The notes below the pieces were generated by a model, which saw nothing but the letters and a program-made list of their open reading frames with translations, made no database searches and had not been told where the DNA came from. From Isoetes taiwanensis (Eukaryota > Streptophyta > Lycopodiopsida > Isoetales > Isoetaceae), in assembly GCA_021234155.1 (NCBI GenBank), contig JAJEKV010000051.1, positions 7,766,017 to 7,830,016 of the forward strand: 64,000 nucleotides of DNA, read 5' to 3'. Below are positions 32,735 through 46,600 of the stretch, one piece after another (the stretch's first letter is position 1; every line of letters starts with the position of its first letter). The translations under genes and the position numbers were made by a program.

Positions 32735-33250
32735 TTGCGTAGTAATTACACATTGCGCCCCTTCAAAGAAGTACCGAACATTGGAATGCGCACTGTGATC
32801 ATCATTCTTTTGGTACACATCACTTTCGTAAATGGTAAGTTGCGTAAGATCGTTCACTATATGTTTCTCGATGATAGAAGTCATGACACATTTTGTACAA
32901 CATGCATTTTGGAACTTCATCTTCTGGTTGAAAGAGAATGGAGGATCTCACATGTGGTATCATCTCTGTGGTCGATGGTTGTGCCGCCTACCAAATCCGT
33001 AAGATCATTCTACTTCATATGCAGTACTCATTGTCAAAGATGGCATTCGTGGTACAATGAAATTTCTTCGATCGTGGCATGGGAAGGGGAATATGATGGA
33101 GAGGGTCGCCAAGGCCAAGCAAATCCTTGGCCGCTGAGCAAAGAAGAGAGTATGATTGAAATAAAGGGTGCCTATGATGCCCGTGTTGTTTTGAGAAACA
33201 AGAAATCTCAAGTTCAGAGTGTATTGGGAAGTGAAGGAGGCCGAGATTGA
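32735..33250 (+). CDS. Unrecognised 171-codon ORF
   Basis: This is one of the longest non-repeat frames here. It begins MRSNYTLRPFKEVPN and includes FLDDRSHDTFCTTCILEL, then KGAYDARVVLRNKKSQVQSV. I cannot place it in a family. Surrounding frames (32070-34360) are also open for short stretches on the plus strand, as if a ~2-kb gene had been broken. A decayed transposon protein is more likely than a host gene. Confidence 0.3.
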   Translation: MRSNYTLRPFKEVPNIGMRTVIIILLVHITFVNGKLRKIVHYMFLDDRSHDTFCTTCILELHLLVEREWRISHVVSSLWSMVVPPTKSVRSFYFICSTHCQRWHSWYNEISSIVAWEGEYDGEGRQGQANPWPLSKEESMIEIKGAYDARVVLRNKKSQVQSVLGSEGGRD

Positions 33251-36200
33251 TGTGTCAAAGCCATTTGATGTGCAACCCCTTCCCGGTGTCCAAAGTCAGC
33301 ACTGTATCTCCATAAGTCCTGAGGACCTAACCTATCATGGTTAGACCACTATCTTGTTTTGGCAAAGGCTCGCATAAAACTTTGAATGGCGGTGCATGTG
33401 AGTTCATTCAACACCGTGAAGTGACATTGAAGAAGCTTTAGTCCCATGCGCACATGCCGAAGGTACGTAATTGGAATCCTAAACCGCAATGTTTGCAAAC
33501 AGGTAGAGTGAGCTACATGATGTGATACTTTGGTGATAATTTTGCTTTTTTGCTCTTTCCGGGTAATGAGGAAGATGTGCCATACTATGTTCTTGCTTGC
33601 ACTAGAGAAAAGCATGTATTGATCAAAATAAATATTGATGATTACAAGAATGAGATCATGCAGTGACGCAATTATATCAGCCTACTATTATCGAATTGCC
33701 GTTGCCATAACAAATATAAGTTGTTGGATGATAGAGAAGTATCAAGTCGCAGAGTCTGCTTATTGGAGCTAAATTTCCTATGAAGAAGATAAATCACAGG
33801 TTAGTTGGTGCTAGTGCAGCTTTTGCATTGTCTCGATGATGTGCATGAGATGTTGCTAGGAAGTCTTCCCTAAAATGGTGGATGCCTTGGATTAGGTGAA
33901 GGCTTTGAATTTGCAAAGGTTTTGTATTGTGTTACTTTTGAATTGAATTGAATTTGCAATGGTTTGTACCGTGGTGAATCCACCTCAAGGTTTGTAAAAT
34001 ATAGCATGGAACATGTTGAAGTTCAAATTGTAGACAAGTGCAAAGGTACACATAATTATAAATCGATAAATAGTACGTTGTACACTTAATAACTTAAGAA
34101 GCAAGTCTAATCACTATGTCATTTTGGGAACACAATATCTCAAGCATTCATTGCATCATGCACTTCTTCCAACGGTTTTCGGATTTACATGTGGTGCAGC
34201 AAAGAGCACTTGCCGTTGGGCATTCTCTCGCTATTGGAAGGCCGGTCCACCCTATTGGTCGATCAACTACTTCGCGAAAGGATGGTCTCCCCAAGGATTA
34301 TGTAGTAAACCTTGGACCTGCAAGTAGATTTAGCAAATTGCTTCGAAAGTATCCGAATCAATGATTCTCTCAACCATTTCCCAAAGCTCGTGAAGCATGG
34401 TATTCTCGACCTTGATTAGTCCCCGCCAGCATGGTTGTGGAACTTAGATTTCTTTCTTCTAGATCAGCTTGGTTGAAGATCTACTACCGGGTTGAAGAAT
34501 TTGACACTTGTTTCAGGGATCATTCCCTTACACCTACAAATGCATACAAAATTATTAGTATATCATGTGAAAGCTTTAATCAGATACCTAAGTTATGTAC
34601 ATACAAAACAGATAGTAAAAAGCTCTACAACATACAACATCTAAGCATAATTGTATTACCTAAGTTAGATACATACCTAAGATGTGCCCTGTCTCACTTG
34701 TTTGCTATCTGATGTACCAAAGACACTCATCTTGTACCCCCACCTTCATCATCTTCACTAGATTCTTCTATTGTAAATCTCTTCAATCGTGATGCTAGGC
34801 TTCTAATTAGCAAGCAACCTCTATTGCAAAAAGCCCATAAACTATCAATGTCTTCTACCATATTGAGATTTTATGCATTTCACTACCGTAGTCATTGTAT
34901 GCACTAGAAGTATCAAATTACGTTTTGGACATAAGTGTGGTAAAGTCATTTGCATTCTTCAAGCCTACAAACCACCAAATAGCTAACACAAATCTTTGTC
35001 TTCACCAGCTAGCTCGGATGCTAAGTAATCGGTACGCAGCTAAAGATCAACCCTCATTGAAGATACATTTGAAAGGAAGGTCAAGAATCATAACACATCT
35101 ATTCTCAGATTCTCGATACTTCTGAGGAGTGGAATATCCAAAGGGAAAGAAACATGTCCGTCTCCATCATTGGCCTCAAGAAGAGGGTCCAACATCTATT
35201 GCCACCATAATGAATTTAAATCTGGTATGCCTTGCTCATACAACTTGTCTACAATGGCCGCCGTAACATCCAAGGGAAGATCCACCAAATGTACCTAAAT
35301 CCCAATGGTTGGAACACCAAGACAACAATGATTTCCACAATGGACGACAAAAGAAGACTCCATCGTAATTGATTGGCACTTGAGCTATTATAGTCACCGG
35401 GTGCCGACATTTACAATAAGAACTCCAAAATGCCTTGGAGATCAAATATAATAAGCCCCAGAAAATCCAGGCGCTTAGGTTAGCCATACATCTAACCCTC
35501 ACTCCGCTTCAAGGATAAGACAGTAAAAGTCTAAACTAATTCTAGTTTTTAACCCCTTGATAGAAATTAAAGCTGCAAAACAATTTCTTATTCAAATAAA
35601 TTTCAAAGTACAATAGTCAATTAGCTTTTAAATTCCATAAGTTGAATGAGTTTAATCCACTCACTCTTCAGCCAAAGCCCAAGTGGACAACTTGTTTTGT
35701 CTCCATCTCTTCTTCTCAAACCATATTCAATCATGGCTTTTATTAATACATTTCTTCAAGCTAAGTGCAAAATCCTCAGTTTAAACCATGTTGATGAAAA
35801 CTGCAACAAAACACAAGAATTAAGATCCGCTACAATAAAACATCCCAAAAGATTTATGTGAAATATAAGAACAACTCACCATGCTTTTAGAATTCACTTG
35901 GGCATCCACAAAAGCTGCATAAGGCCATCACATAAAGACCGCAGCCTACATTATCCGTTGTTGTGGAACCTCTCGAATAGTTTCCTTCTTTTCATCAAGA
36001 TTCTTTTCACATATAATCTCGAATTCTCTACGGAGCTAGAGTTGGTTAGATATGTGATGACATCCTTATGAAGCTCCCAGACACACAAATAAGAACATGC
36101 AACTAAGATTTAAGCAAGCGTTAAAGGTACATATACCTAAAAGAAAATGCTCACATATTTAGGAGTTTGTCAGTCTACCATTATACCATGGAGTTCAACA

Positions 36201-39200
36201 CAATAATTGCAGGAGAAGCTATTGAGGTGGTACCGCACTTTTGCGTGACTCTAAACAAAAATCACCAAAAACATGATGGGCAGTGGTCCTCAACTTGAAT
36301 CGAAACTATAATATACCGGCATTTACTAACAACAATGCCTTGTAGCCCTTTCTCAATCGCGACTACCGACCGTCCCATAGCTACTATTAGCATCCGTATT
36401 AATCTTTTAAATGTCAGCCCGATAAGTCAAAAAGTTTTCAAGGGGAAGAAAAGAAGACATTCAGCCATTTGGATGTCAATGTGCTGCTCACATACCTTCC
36501 TAATATGTCTAAATGTCTGCTAGACATGTACCTATCTTTAAACAATGTCTCCACACAAGATTTCAGACCTTAATCAGAGGTTCAAATTTTGGAACGGATA
36601 GAATGGAACCATTGTCCGGCGGTTATCCAAGGCACGCAAAACCAAGCATCAATGGTAACTAAAAGTATAAAACACATATTTACTAATCCAATTACACTTA
36701 CAGCTTGCTCAACCGATGTCCGGGTTTCTAGTTCTCTTAGCCGCCGCCATAATCTTTTGTATCTTTTCTTTTCTCGACTCTTCTCGCTCACACCAATTAT
36801 TCCAGATCTGTTCTATCCCTCGTGATTCTCCTTCTTGCTTCACCACAACCACCGCTTCATATCTCAGAAATACATTCTCCACTGGGCTCAAAATTTCTTC
36901 AAGCATCGCTTGTATATGTTCCCCTGCTCTTTACATGATTCTTCAATCTTTTCATTGTAGTTCCAACTAAGGCCATAGATCCACTAGTTTCCTCTCTGCT
37001 TCGCTAATAATAAAATGTATGAACATGCACAACTAAATGCAATAAGTAGTTTTTGACTTACCACTTGAAAACAAATATTTCAAGTTCGGGTCCTGATGAT
37101 GTGGCATTGGCTTTGAATTGGTACCTTCACATTGTTCCGCAATCGCTTTTCTTGGGAGTGTCAAGACCTCTACAATAATATCTTTTTCTTTAGAGCACGT
37201 AGGACTTCATATTGTCTCTCACTGCCCCAAAGACACAAGATAACCTCCATTGTCAAATAAATAAAGATAAACATCAAGAAATGTAGAAATTAAACTAATA
37301 TGGACACACACACCCTGTTGCCACATTCAAATTTCTTTGCTTCCGTGAGCTCAATTTGTTGTGCATATGAAGCTTTTATACCATTGTAGCCACAGACAAC
37401 CGAGATTCATATTAAAAATGAGCTCAAGTTGCTTCCCTATAAAATCCAAAGAAATTCATTTAAACTAATTACTTACTTGATGTTCCCTTTCCTCTCTCAT
37501 GCTCGCTACAAATGTGTTGAATGTGTTCAGAGGTGACCTAGATGTGGATTCGGTTGACTTATCATGCTTCCTCCATAATAATCATCTACAACTTGAAAAA
37601 TCAAGTGTCTTTTGCAGAGGATCTACTGCTCTTTTGCCGCATCCGTGATACCTAGGTGAAATTGAAATACATATGAAAATACCATAACCACATTATCACA
37701 TACCTTTCTCGCTTCTTTATACTACCCATGTCACCGCAAGAATGAAAGCATTACCAATAATAACTAGATGATCAAAGAAATGTACAATCCGTAGTGCCAA
37801 ATGTACAATCCAATTCCAAATGTATTCCATGTATCTCAGATAGTGTGAAATATGTACAGCTTATGTACACACATCCAAATGTAGAAAGCTTCCTTTGAAA
37901 AAGAATCTTATAAATGCATTCCATGTAGCCTCAGTGATAGGATATATTAGATATATGTATTTGGAGCCAATCAGAGAAAAGCTTTACTGGAAATTTGTAA
38001 TTGCATTAAATGTATCATAGAGTACAAGCATGTATCAAAATGTCCCCAAAGAGAAGACCACATGTTATACAAATGTACACACAGGCAGCTACCTACGTAT
38101 CCTATTTTCTAGTACATAAAAGTAACCTCAATATTATCCGCAACATCGCACACCATGCACATTAATAATATGCATGTACTAAGATGATGTTTACACCAGC
38201 CTAGAAAAAGCAAAACGACATCCAACCCTACAAATCTTCACTTCAACCTACATTTTAAAAACCCAAATGTAATTAATATACTACGTAATTAATGCACAAC
38301 CAATGCACAACTTCTAACTAATATCCATCTACCAATCTTACACCCTAACTAATAAAGAAAGACATGAAAGAAATCGAATATGCATGCTTACCTTTCCAAT
38401 CAGCCCCAATGCACCCAGGTAGATTCACATCCCATGTGCAAAACAAATCACAAGTGGCTTGTCTCAGCTAGCAAGATAGGAGATACATAATAGGCAAAGA
38501 AGGGATGTCTCGCAAGATGCCAATACCACTCGGGAGGAACCAAAACACCGCCGCGAATTTGTGCGCAGATCAAAATCGCGATTTGGCCGCTTCCTCCCCA
38601 GAATCGAATCAAAGAAAGAGGAGGAGGTCGTAAGCTAAGGACCGAGGAGTGATCTTAAGAACTCCCTCAACTCAAAATCTTTGTGTCCTCCCCTCCTCAA
38701 TTGCTCTCTTGAAGACCTTAAATTGAGTTCGTAATCTAGCCGCCCCAACCTCGCATGCTTTGCTTCCCACCTCCCTTGCTAAGCCTCACCAGATCCTCGG
38801 CCCCGCCAAGTGCTCTTCTCAAGCAAGAATTGCATCCTCCACCTTCCATTTTATGCTCAAACTTCATAGCACTACTGTCACTTCCATCCATCTCACAGTT
38901 GAAATGCCTCCAACTCATATACATCGATTCAAGTAATTAGTCTCTACTATGGACTAGCTTTCTTTGAATATACTGCCTTTCCTTCCCTATGCTTCAAAGT
39001 CTCAGATAGTCAGCTCTCGCTCTCAGAATTTCGTGATCTCCTTACATATGCTTCTCAAAGATCTCAAGCTTCCTCAAGAAATACATATTCAAACTGCCCA
39101 GACCTCTTCTTTTGTAAAAGTATCATAGGACTTGTGGCCCTTGGCATTGCCGGACTTGATCATATGTTCCCGGGGCCAACCCTGGATTCTTTGACCTTGC

Positions 39201-40830
39201 TTTTAGCCGTGGCTGTTTTTAACATCATCCCAATCAATCGATTCACCTTTTTAAGTGTAAGGCAAATGCTCTAGCAAAATACAGAAATATAGTGATTCCT
39301 GCATATCTTTTCCTACCGAATGCAAACTTCATACCACTTAAAATTCTCACTGTCTTCCAACTTCACTCAAATTTCATCCTTGTACCTCGCATTCTCGTAG
39401 GTTCCTTAGATCCCCAAACTTCTCATTACTAAAGAGTTGTACTCTCGAAATTTTTCCTTGAATTTTCATATTCTGGGATCCCTTTGGGTGTAGGCCACTG
39501 TGGTCCTCCTCTTGCCGCAACAGTGACTTCCGTGACTTCAAATGTGTCCCCGCTTGGAAGCCTCCCCGGGAGATTTTCTGACCGCCAGGCATCACTCTTC
39601 TTGCGTCTTTGCCATTGTCTATACCTCGCAATGCAACAAGAAATATCTTTTAATTGTCCTAAAGGTGCAAATAACTGAAGCTTGCATTACGTAAACAAAA
39701 ACCTAAAGTAATAAATTCAATGCTGGTAAAGAAAAAACTAGGGAAGAAGACGCATTGTACTTTGATTTGTTGAGAATGGCCAAATACTCTAAGAGCCGTA
39801 GTTTTAGTCGCCATGAGAGATCGAGGTGCCTGGACGCAGGTAAAAAGCAAGTAGAGATCAAACGACAAAGAACAAGAACTGAAGAAAGAATTGAGGAATT
39901 TTCGATATGCCTATTTTCAAATAAAAAACCAAAATTCATCAAGTAATTATTATACATTTCTAAAAATGTATATGTATTAAAATGACCCAATATTTTATCA
40001 CCCTAACGTGCTTTTACCCGTATTCTTCTTTTTTTAAATCGTGTAGTTGTTGTGAGTGTGGTGAAGGAAGAGCCTCTTGAAGATGTTGGTGATGGGAATG
40101 GCTTGTTTCATCCCATTGTCGATTTGGACATTGATTCTGAGCTGGAGCCAATAGAGGACGTGCATGCTTGTCATCTGCATCCAAACATTGGCGACAGATC
40201 AAAGTGCTTCTACGTTCATATAAAAGTTGATCTTCTTTCAAAGAGGTGCTCAGTTTGATCAAAGATGTGAGTAAAAGCTTATATAATAGTGTTCAGAGAA
40301 TGCAAAATGCACTTTAATGCCTTGAAATGGAGGATGTAAAGATATCTTTCAAGCAGCACAAATGTTTTTGCGGCCACATGAATTTGCTGAGAGGCATACT
40401 TATCTGCCATATCAATGCATTGATCCCCTAGGATGCAAGCAGTCTAGGATCATAAAGGCATAATCACTATGTGCAAGTTTCCGGTTGCAGTACATTTGCT
40501 TCCACCTAGAAGTTAATCATGTGCAAGTGTCATTAGCATAGAGTTTTTGGGTGTTTGGCTTCCGTAGTACACTTTTGTATAGTTTTAATGTGTTGTTTGG
40601 CATGCAAAGAGCGGTTGTACTCATGTATTCCAATGTATTATATTGCAAGTTTTGTACTTTGTATTTTCCAATGGTTGAATTTAAATATTTTTTTTTTATG
40701 GCTATCATATTTTTATAAGACATCCTTCAGATAAGACATGGCTTTTCACTACGCAAAATACGACATGTCATATTATTATAAAGACAATTTTATAAGCCAC
40801 AAAAACATGAAGTTCTCATAAAGAACATTT
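33251..40830. other. Long stretch without a recognised gene
   Basis: Open frames on both strands are short (up to ~110 codons) and match nothing I know. 37700-38300 is rich in ATGTAC and ACATGT words, like 31600-32000. At 39775-39945 and 40052-40258, plus frames with an SR-like start (SKSRSFSRHERSR) and an acidic VKEEPLEDVGDGN segment look exon-like but stay unassigned. Confidence 0.35.
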
Positions 40831-40989
40831 TTAGATGTCATCTATATCCATAGAACAACAAGCCCTGTATAGAGCCCTTGCCAACGCATCCCTTCTTGCA
40901 GTGGCTTCTAGAACTAGCTCTTCTTCGACATTTTCCTCGCCTTCTATTTCTTTTCCTCTCCATTCGCCAACCTCAAAGATTCTCATTTT

Positions 40990-41930
40990 AGTGTGCACCT
41001 CATCACACCTAGTTTTCATTTAATGCCTCCCCTTGCACTTCTGCCTCTCATTTCCTTCTAACCTCCGCTTCAAAGGACCCAATTATCAATAATGCTTCAT
41101 TATGTATAATGCATAAATTATGCATCACCATGCAAGCAATTACATAAACCACCGCACATGCTTTAGATGTGTCTCTGCCTTTCTTCAACAATATACGAAT
41201 CGCTTTTTAGTATGCCAAAGCGTCTGCTCCACGCATATCTTCTAGTGCTCAACCGATGAAATTCCAATGTTTTTTCTATGATCCTAAATCCAAGACTTTG
41301 TTAATAAATGGGTCAACAACCAAAAGCCTTGGAGTATATGCAACATCACCAAGTTTAACAATAATTTTTCATTTTTCCGCATCTAAATTTAGTGTAAGAA
41401 AGTCGTTTTTGTATTAGAGCCCAATCATGCATGCTTCCCACCCACCCAATATCATAGTCCCATATCAAGAATTTGGAAGTATCGAATGGAATCCTTTCCT
41501 ATTGTAATAGTCTCAGTAAGATGACTGGCTTGGAGTCAGGATAGGAATATGACTACCATCTACCCCCATTTACATTTGAAATACCCCTGCTTTTGCCTCA
41601 TAAGGCAAAGAAAGGAAAACTCTTTTGCATTGATTTTCACTTGGCCAATGCAATCCACAATGTTGTTCTCTCATTTTTAGCTTGATAGCTCGACTAAATT
41701 CCACAATGCATCTATGAACAATTGTGGTGCCAACTCCATAAAGTTCTCCTACATAGTCTAGTGTTGACCCAGTAGCCAACCGTGTCAATGCAATGGCAAC
41801 CTTTTTTGGCACTTCTATTGCCATTCACATGTTGGTATCGTTTTTCAATAAGACTCGGTGCAAAATATCACAAACCCATTGAAAGGTTGCTCTAGACACC
41901 CTCATTCTTTGACGAAACATTCTATCGGTG
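40990..41930 (-). pseudogene. PIF/Harbinger DDE transposase (broken)
   Basis: From about 41930 down, the minus strand reads SRATFQWVCDILHRVLL, then (after one stop) EVPKKVAIALTRLATGS with VGTTIVHRC, the N-terminal helix-turn-helix region. MGVDGSHIPI at 41540-41569 holds the first catalytic Asp. LGDVAYTPRLLV at 41357-41322 covers the third-position region, and VIACMVMHNLCI near 41110-41150 is the conserved C-terminal helix. The middle Asp region reads KHAW and seems lost. The order and spacing match plant PIF/Harbinger transposases (nuclease domain DDE_Tnp_4). Two or three stops or frameshifts make it inactive as read. Confidence 0.88.
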
Positions 41931-42399
41931 TGGTTCACTGATAGTATGTGATGGTCGTGCATCACTAGGCCTCAACAACTCAAGCATGATGAAAACACGA
42001 AGTGCTTGGCAAACTTCAAGAAGACTCTGTCGCATAGTTGATCTATGCCAATAGATATGACCTAAGCATGCAATACATGATAGAGAATGGTAAGACTTTG
42101 GATTTAAAACAAAACATTAAAAAATTCACAAGTGGAAGACTAGTTTGACAATTAATTCATTAGAAATAGAAAAAGTGGAAGACTAGTTTACCCAATGGAA
42201 AACAATTACTTACATTACAAATAAAACAAGCAAAAAACATTACTCGACTACTTTGATTGATTTGACAAGTGGAAGACTAATTTAAAGTGGCTGCTACTGC
42301 AGTTTCTCAAAAAGGCCTTAAAGACTTTGAGATATCCCTTTCAACATATTCAAATTTTCCTTCTCAAGAGCGAGGTTATCATCTTGAGCCTTCTCGCTT

Positions 42400-43265
42400 A
42401 TTTCAGTCATTCTTTTGATAGCCAAAGCAACCTCAGACATGCTGCATCTTTTGACTTTTTCTTTTTCTTTGGATTTACATTTCTTTTCTCATCAGGTGTC
42501 AACCTCTTTCCCCCATCCTCTTTGTCAATAGATGTCTTAGTACTCTCCATTCCTTCTATCTCAACAATGTCCTCCTCCTCCTCCTCCATATTTTCTGCCA
42601 TGGGTGTATTAGCATCAATAGCAATCAGCTATGAGCATACTGAAACAACATAAAGCACGCTTCACTGCGGTATTGATCTATTAGATCAAACCATCTACAC
42701 TTCTCAAATCGCTCAAGACCGAGAGATTATTTTCTTATCATGTCTATAGTCTCCATAAACCGCTAGCACTTCTTTCTCGTGATGTCAAAAGATTCTTTAT
42801 CCAAGTCCGGCAATGCAGACTAACCGCAATTTCTCACAAATATGAAAATCTTTCTTCCAGCCTTTAGTAATAAATTCCTCGTGCATTTTTCCACGTGAAA
42901 TGGATCGACCACCATCTTTCCGCTTTATGCTTCCTATTTAAAATGCCTCCTGTGCTTTGGCAAAGCCTTTGCTTTCTTCCAATGCAGGTTTTTTTTTTTC
43001 TCCGACCGGGCTCGAACAATTTTTAGCAACGCTTGACTTGGCTCATATAATAGGAGGACTAGAATAAGGATATATCTGAGGGATAGCAGACGCTTTGCAA
43101 CTGACTCATGGAAATGCATGAAAACACCGATAATTTGAAGTGAAGAGTAGGTTGAGAGGAAGGTATTTCTTGAGTCTCGTGTTCCTGGCTAAGCCTGGTA
43201 TAAGAAAAGGACGAGTATCCTTGAGGCATGTAGGAATAACCATCAAAACCATCAAATCCTGCCAT
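42400..43265 (-). pseudogene. Possible Myb-like partner gene of the Harbinger element
   Basis: Upstream of the transposase on the same strand, a frame starts MAGFDGFDGYSYMPQG and runs into broken segments. It ends with an acidic and lysine-rich frame (EEEEEDIVEIEG...KKKKKSKD). Autonomous PIF/Harbinger elements carry two genes, the transposase and a Myb/trihelix-like DNA-binding protein with a nuclear signal, so the location fits. I cannot see the tryptophan pattern of a Myb domain, so this is inference from position and composition. Confidence 0.4.
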
Positions 43266-43437
43266 GGGAATCTCTAGGAATCTAAAACGCCAAATAAAGA
43301 AAAGAAAACAGCATGAGTATAATTGAAAGTGCCAAAGTAAATTGCACAAAACAAAACAATATAAGCATAAGGAATTGCGCAATGATTTTACATGACATAT
43401 GATTTTACATGTCAATGAATTCACCTGGCCTATGCAC

Positions 43438-43560
43438 TAGGATTTTTCAATAATTTACATGACATTATGTACAATGATTTCAGATGACCTATGCATAAGG
43501 ATTTTATATGAAGGGAGTTACAAGGATTTCAAATGATTACCATTAGATACCATAGAAAAC
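43438..43560. repeat. Dispersed repeat, copy 1
   Basis: GGATTTTTCAATAATTTACA begins at about 43440. The block continues with GTACAATGATTTCAGATGAC and GATTACCATTAGATACCATA. The same order recurs at 56832-56955. Copy 1 lies just upstream of the Harbinger genes, so this may be terminal sequence of that element family. Confidence 0.75.
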
Positions 43561-43620
43561 CATAAGCATAAGGAATTGCACAATAAGCATAACTATCTAC
43601 ATCTACACATATATAATTCT

Positions 43621-46600
43621 TTCTCCTAAGATTGATCCTTCTGTGCTTTTCTTATTAAAGTGACAGGTATCGATATTTTCCGGTTCTTTTTCCTGGGTAC
43701 AAGGGGTTTTTGGATTGGGATGGATTTTCCTGGAGTTTAGCTTCGTGGGCTAATGCACGTCCCGCTTTTATGCTGTCGAGATGGGCCCGCGGTTGCTTAA
43801 GCCGAAAGTTATAGGAATGCCGCGGCTTCAAAATTGCTCACGTATTATAGCTTTAATCGTTTTTACCCCCGAGCACAAATTAGGAGAAAATGCCTAAATT
43901 CCTTCCATTCAAGGCCTATCGCCCTCCACCAAAGAATACTAGTTTTTCCTTTTGTGTGTATTATGCATCTATATAATTGTGGAGCTCGGGATGCCGCATC
44001 TTCTCAATTGCCGCACAACACGCAGAAGGCCCTGCTAGGAGGAGTGAGCACGTATGCGCTTTTTCCCCGCAGAATGGGGCCGACAAACTGCTACTGATTT
44101 GTCACAAAGTGATTCGGGCGAAAGACCTAAGAATTGGGTCCTGAATGTGCGTTTGTTTGAGCGAATTTAGAATAGGAACAGTAAGGTGATTTTGCCAAAT
44201 TGCAGCCATATAGCTCTGTACACTCAGCAGTAGAATCCCTTCTTTTTGCCCTCTTTTTCTTGGGTAAGAATTTTCTTTCTTTTGCTCGCTTTTCTTTCTC
44301 AAATTTCTGTTCTAATCCTCGCTATGATATTTATGCACGGATTTGTGCTTTGCGCATCAAATATAAAGAATGAATATGAAAAATGTTCGAGGAAGTTTAC
44401 CTGTGCCGAGATTCATTGAATCAAATAAAATTTCACTTGAGAATCATCGTAAAGCTTTTGATCCCAAGAATGTTTATCCAGAGCTTAGACTCGATTTCAA
44501 ATTTTTCTTCCTTCTAACCCGCCAAAAGGGCATAGATTCTTCTCGCTAAATTTGGTTTTAAATTTTCCTCGCACCTTTCCGATCGAACTAGATAAGTGAA
44601 AAAATATTTGCCCACTTCAAAACGATGCATAATATTTAGCAAAGATAGAAAATTGCATCTAATCGATCAATTGATTTGTGCCCTTCTTCCTTGCAAAGGC
44701 CGCATGTATAGCCCCTGCGGGTGATTATTAATCCCAAAACAAATGTCAAAAAGAACTATTTCTCGCGATTATTAAATCCCAAATGCCCAACATTTAACAA
44801 GAAGAAATCTATGATCCACGTAACAATTTTCATTGTAATTTGTACCTTGCGTAACGATAATCCGCTCAAATCAATGAACATAGCATTGTAGAGAATATCC
44901 GAAGCAATGATTACTTGTGAAATCAGATTAAAATTTTATGGATTCAGTTCAATTCACAGTATAGAGGATATCCAAATAAAACGGAAGTCATGTAGCTCAT
45001 CAGATAAAAGAGATACTACCGCTAATCACTCAGATGAGCTGGCAAATTGCACGAATCATACCAAATCGTAGTTCACATCAATCAATCATATTTGAACTAT
45101 ACTAAATTATGATGACAACAAATTATGATGATGTGTTAGTAATCGTTGAAACTATTAGAGTATAACATGTTTGCAGACTGCCAAGTTGTGAAGTTTAAAA
45201 GGAATCCATGTGTTTCATAGCAAAAGAGCGTAATCGGCCTTTTCTCGCATCGCTTTGTGTAAAGCTTGGCTTCTATTTACTATGCTTTTATATTTGCTTT
45301 TGTCCTGTGCTGGCGCTCATGTTTTGAATCTCGGTCTTTAATGCGCCTTAACGTCACGCTAAAGACCAGATCGCCTCCTAAGTTACTGAGGTAGACATCC
45401 GCAGGCTTCTTCATGCTAACCCAAATTTTTCAATGAAATGTGATCAACGCGCGCTGCTTGAGTGCAGCAACAGTTCGCTTATGAAGCTTCGTGGTGTTGC
45501 TCATACAAACATTGTGGCGGCGATCAGATAAGATTCCTCGCCTGGGCCTCGCTTTTTGACTATGTTTCGCCTTCACATTCCTTTTTGTTGTGCTAATTCA
45601 GGCAACAAATCTCCGCTCTGTATCTAAATCATTCTAGGGTACATTTTTCTCTCATTCATTTTTTTCGCATCAACCTTGATCTTCGCTCAATAGTAATCAC
45701 GGTCCCTGGGCACCCTCGATCACGCATAGCTAGATCGCTATTCAAATGCAGGCGGAGCTCAACAGATTCCCTCCCTAAACCCCTAAATCCAAATGTCCGT
45801 TCATGCCTTTAGTCAAGGAGGCCTTTATTTTTCCTTGGAAAGCCTGTACAAATCGACATTTTAAGGCGCTTAGAATGCCTGACGCTAGGCTAAGTGTGTT
45901 TTTAGAATTGGGCATCTATGATCCTATAATGGTTGAGAAAACAAGAAAATAGATTATGCTTAGCGTATACATGTTTATACGTATTTAATATACGACGGCG
46001 TGAACCTTAGTGTAGATTTATGAAAAACATTAGTAATGTGATATCGCACGAAATAAGAAAAAGCTTTAGATTATGTTAGCGATATATATGTCATACGATT
46101 TTCAATATATGAATTAATCGCGGAACCTTAGTGTAGATTTAGGGAAAAAGACAGTATGATATCAGAAACTTCTGCCCACCGATTATGAGGGGTAGAAACC
46201 GATGGTTTCACTTCAAGACCATAAGGAATTTGAGCGTATAAACATACATGTTATGGCATACCTTCAACTCTTCACGCGTAAAAGCCTAGGGTTGGTTCTG
46301 ACATTACCTTCCACCACCCTTTTCACAAAAAAAGGTAGGGTCCGGCATATTGAGGTCGATGCTATCTCCCTCCTCTCGTGATTCTTGACATTTTATCTCC
46401 CCAGTCAACTGGTCCATGTCCATTAAGGGTTCTTTAAATGAGAATATTGCTCTAAAAATGCAAGAAAAATGTTAATATTTTATCTAAAATGAATAATGTG
46501 CAACCAAAAAAAGTGGGGGACTTCTACTTCATGGTTTATGCTGGCGGATCGACTCGCTGACATGTTCCAATTGCACAAATGCGTAGGTTTAAGTTCATTC

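Noticed and set aside
42327-42653. 108-codon plus-strand ORF, Phe/Ser-rich
   Set aside because: It is the antisense of the acidic, lysine-rich frame on the Harbinger strand.
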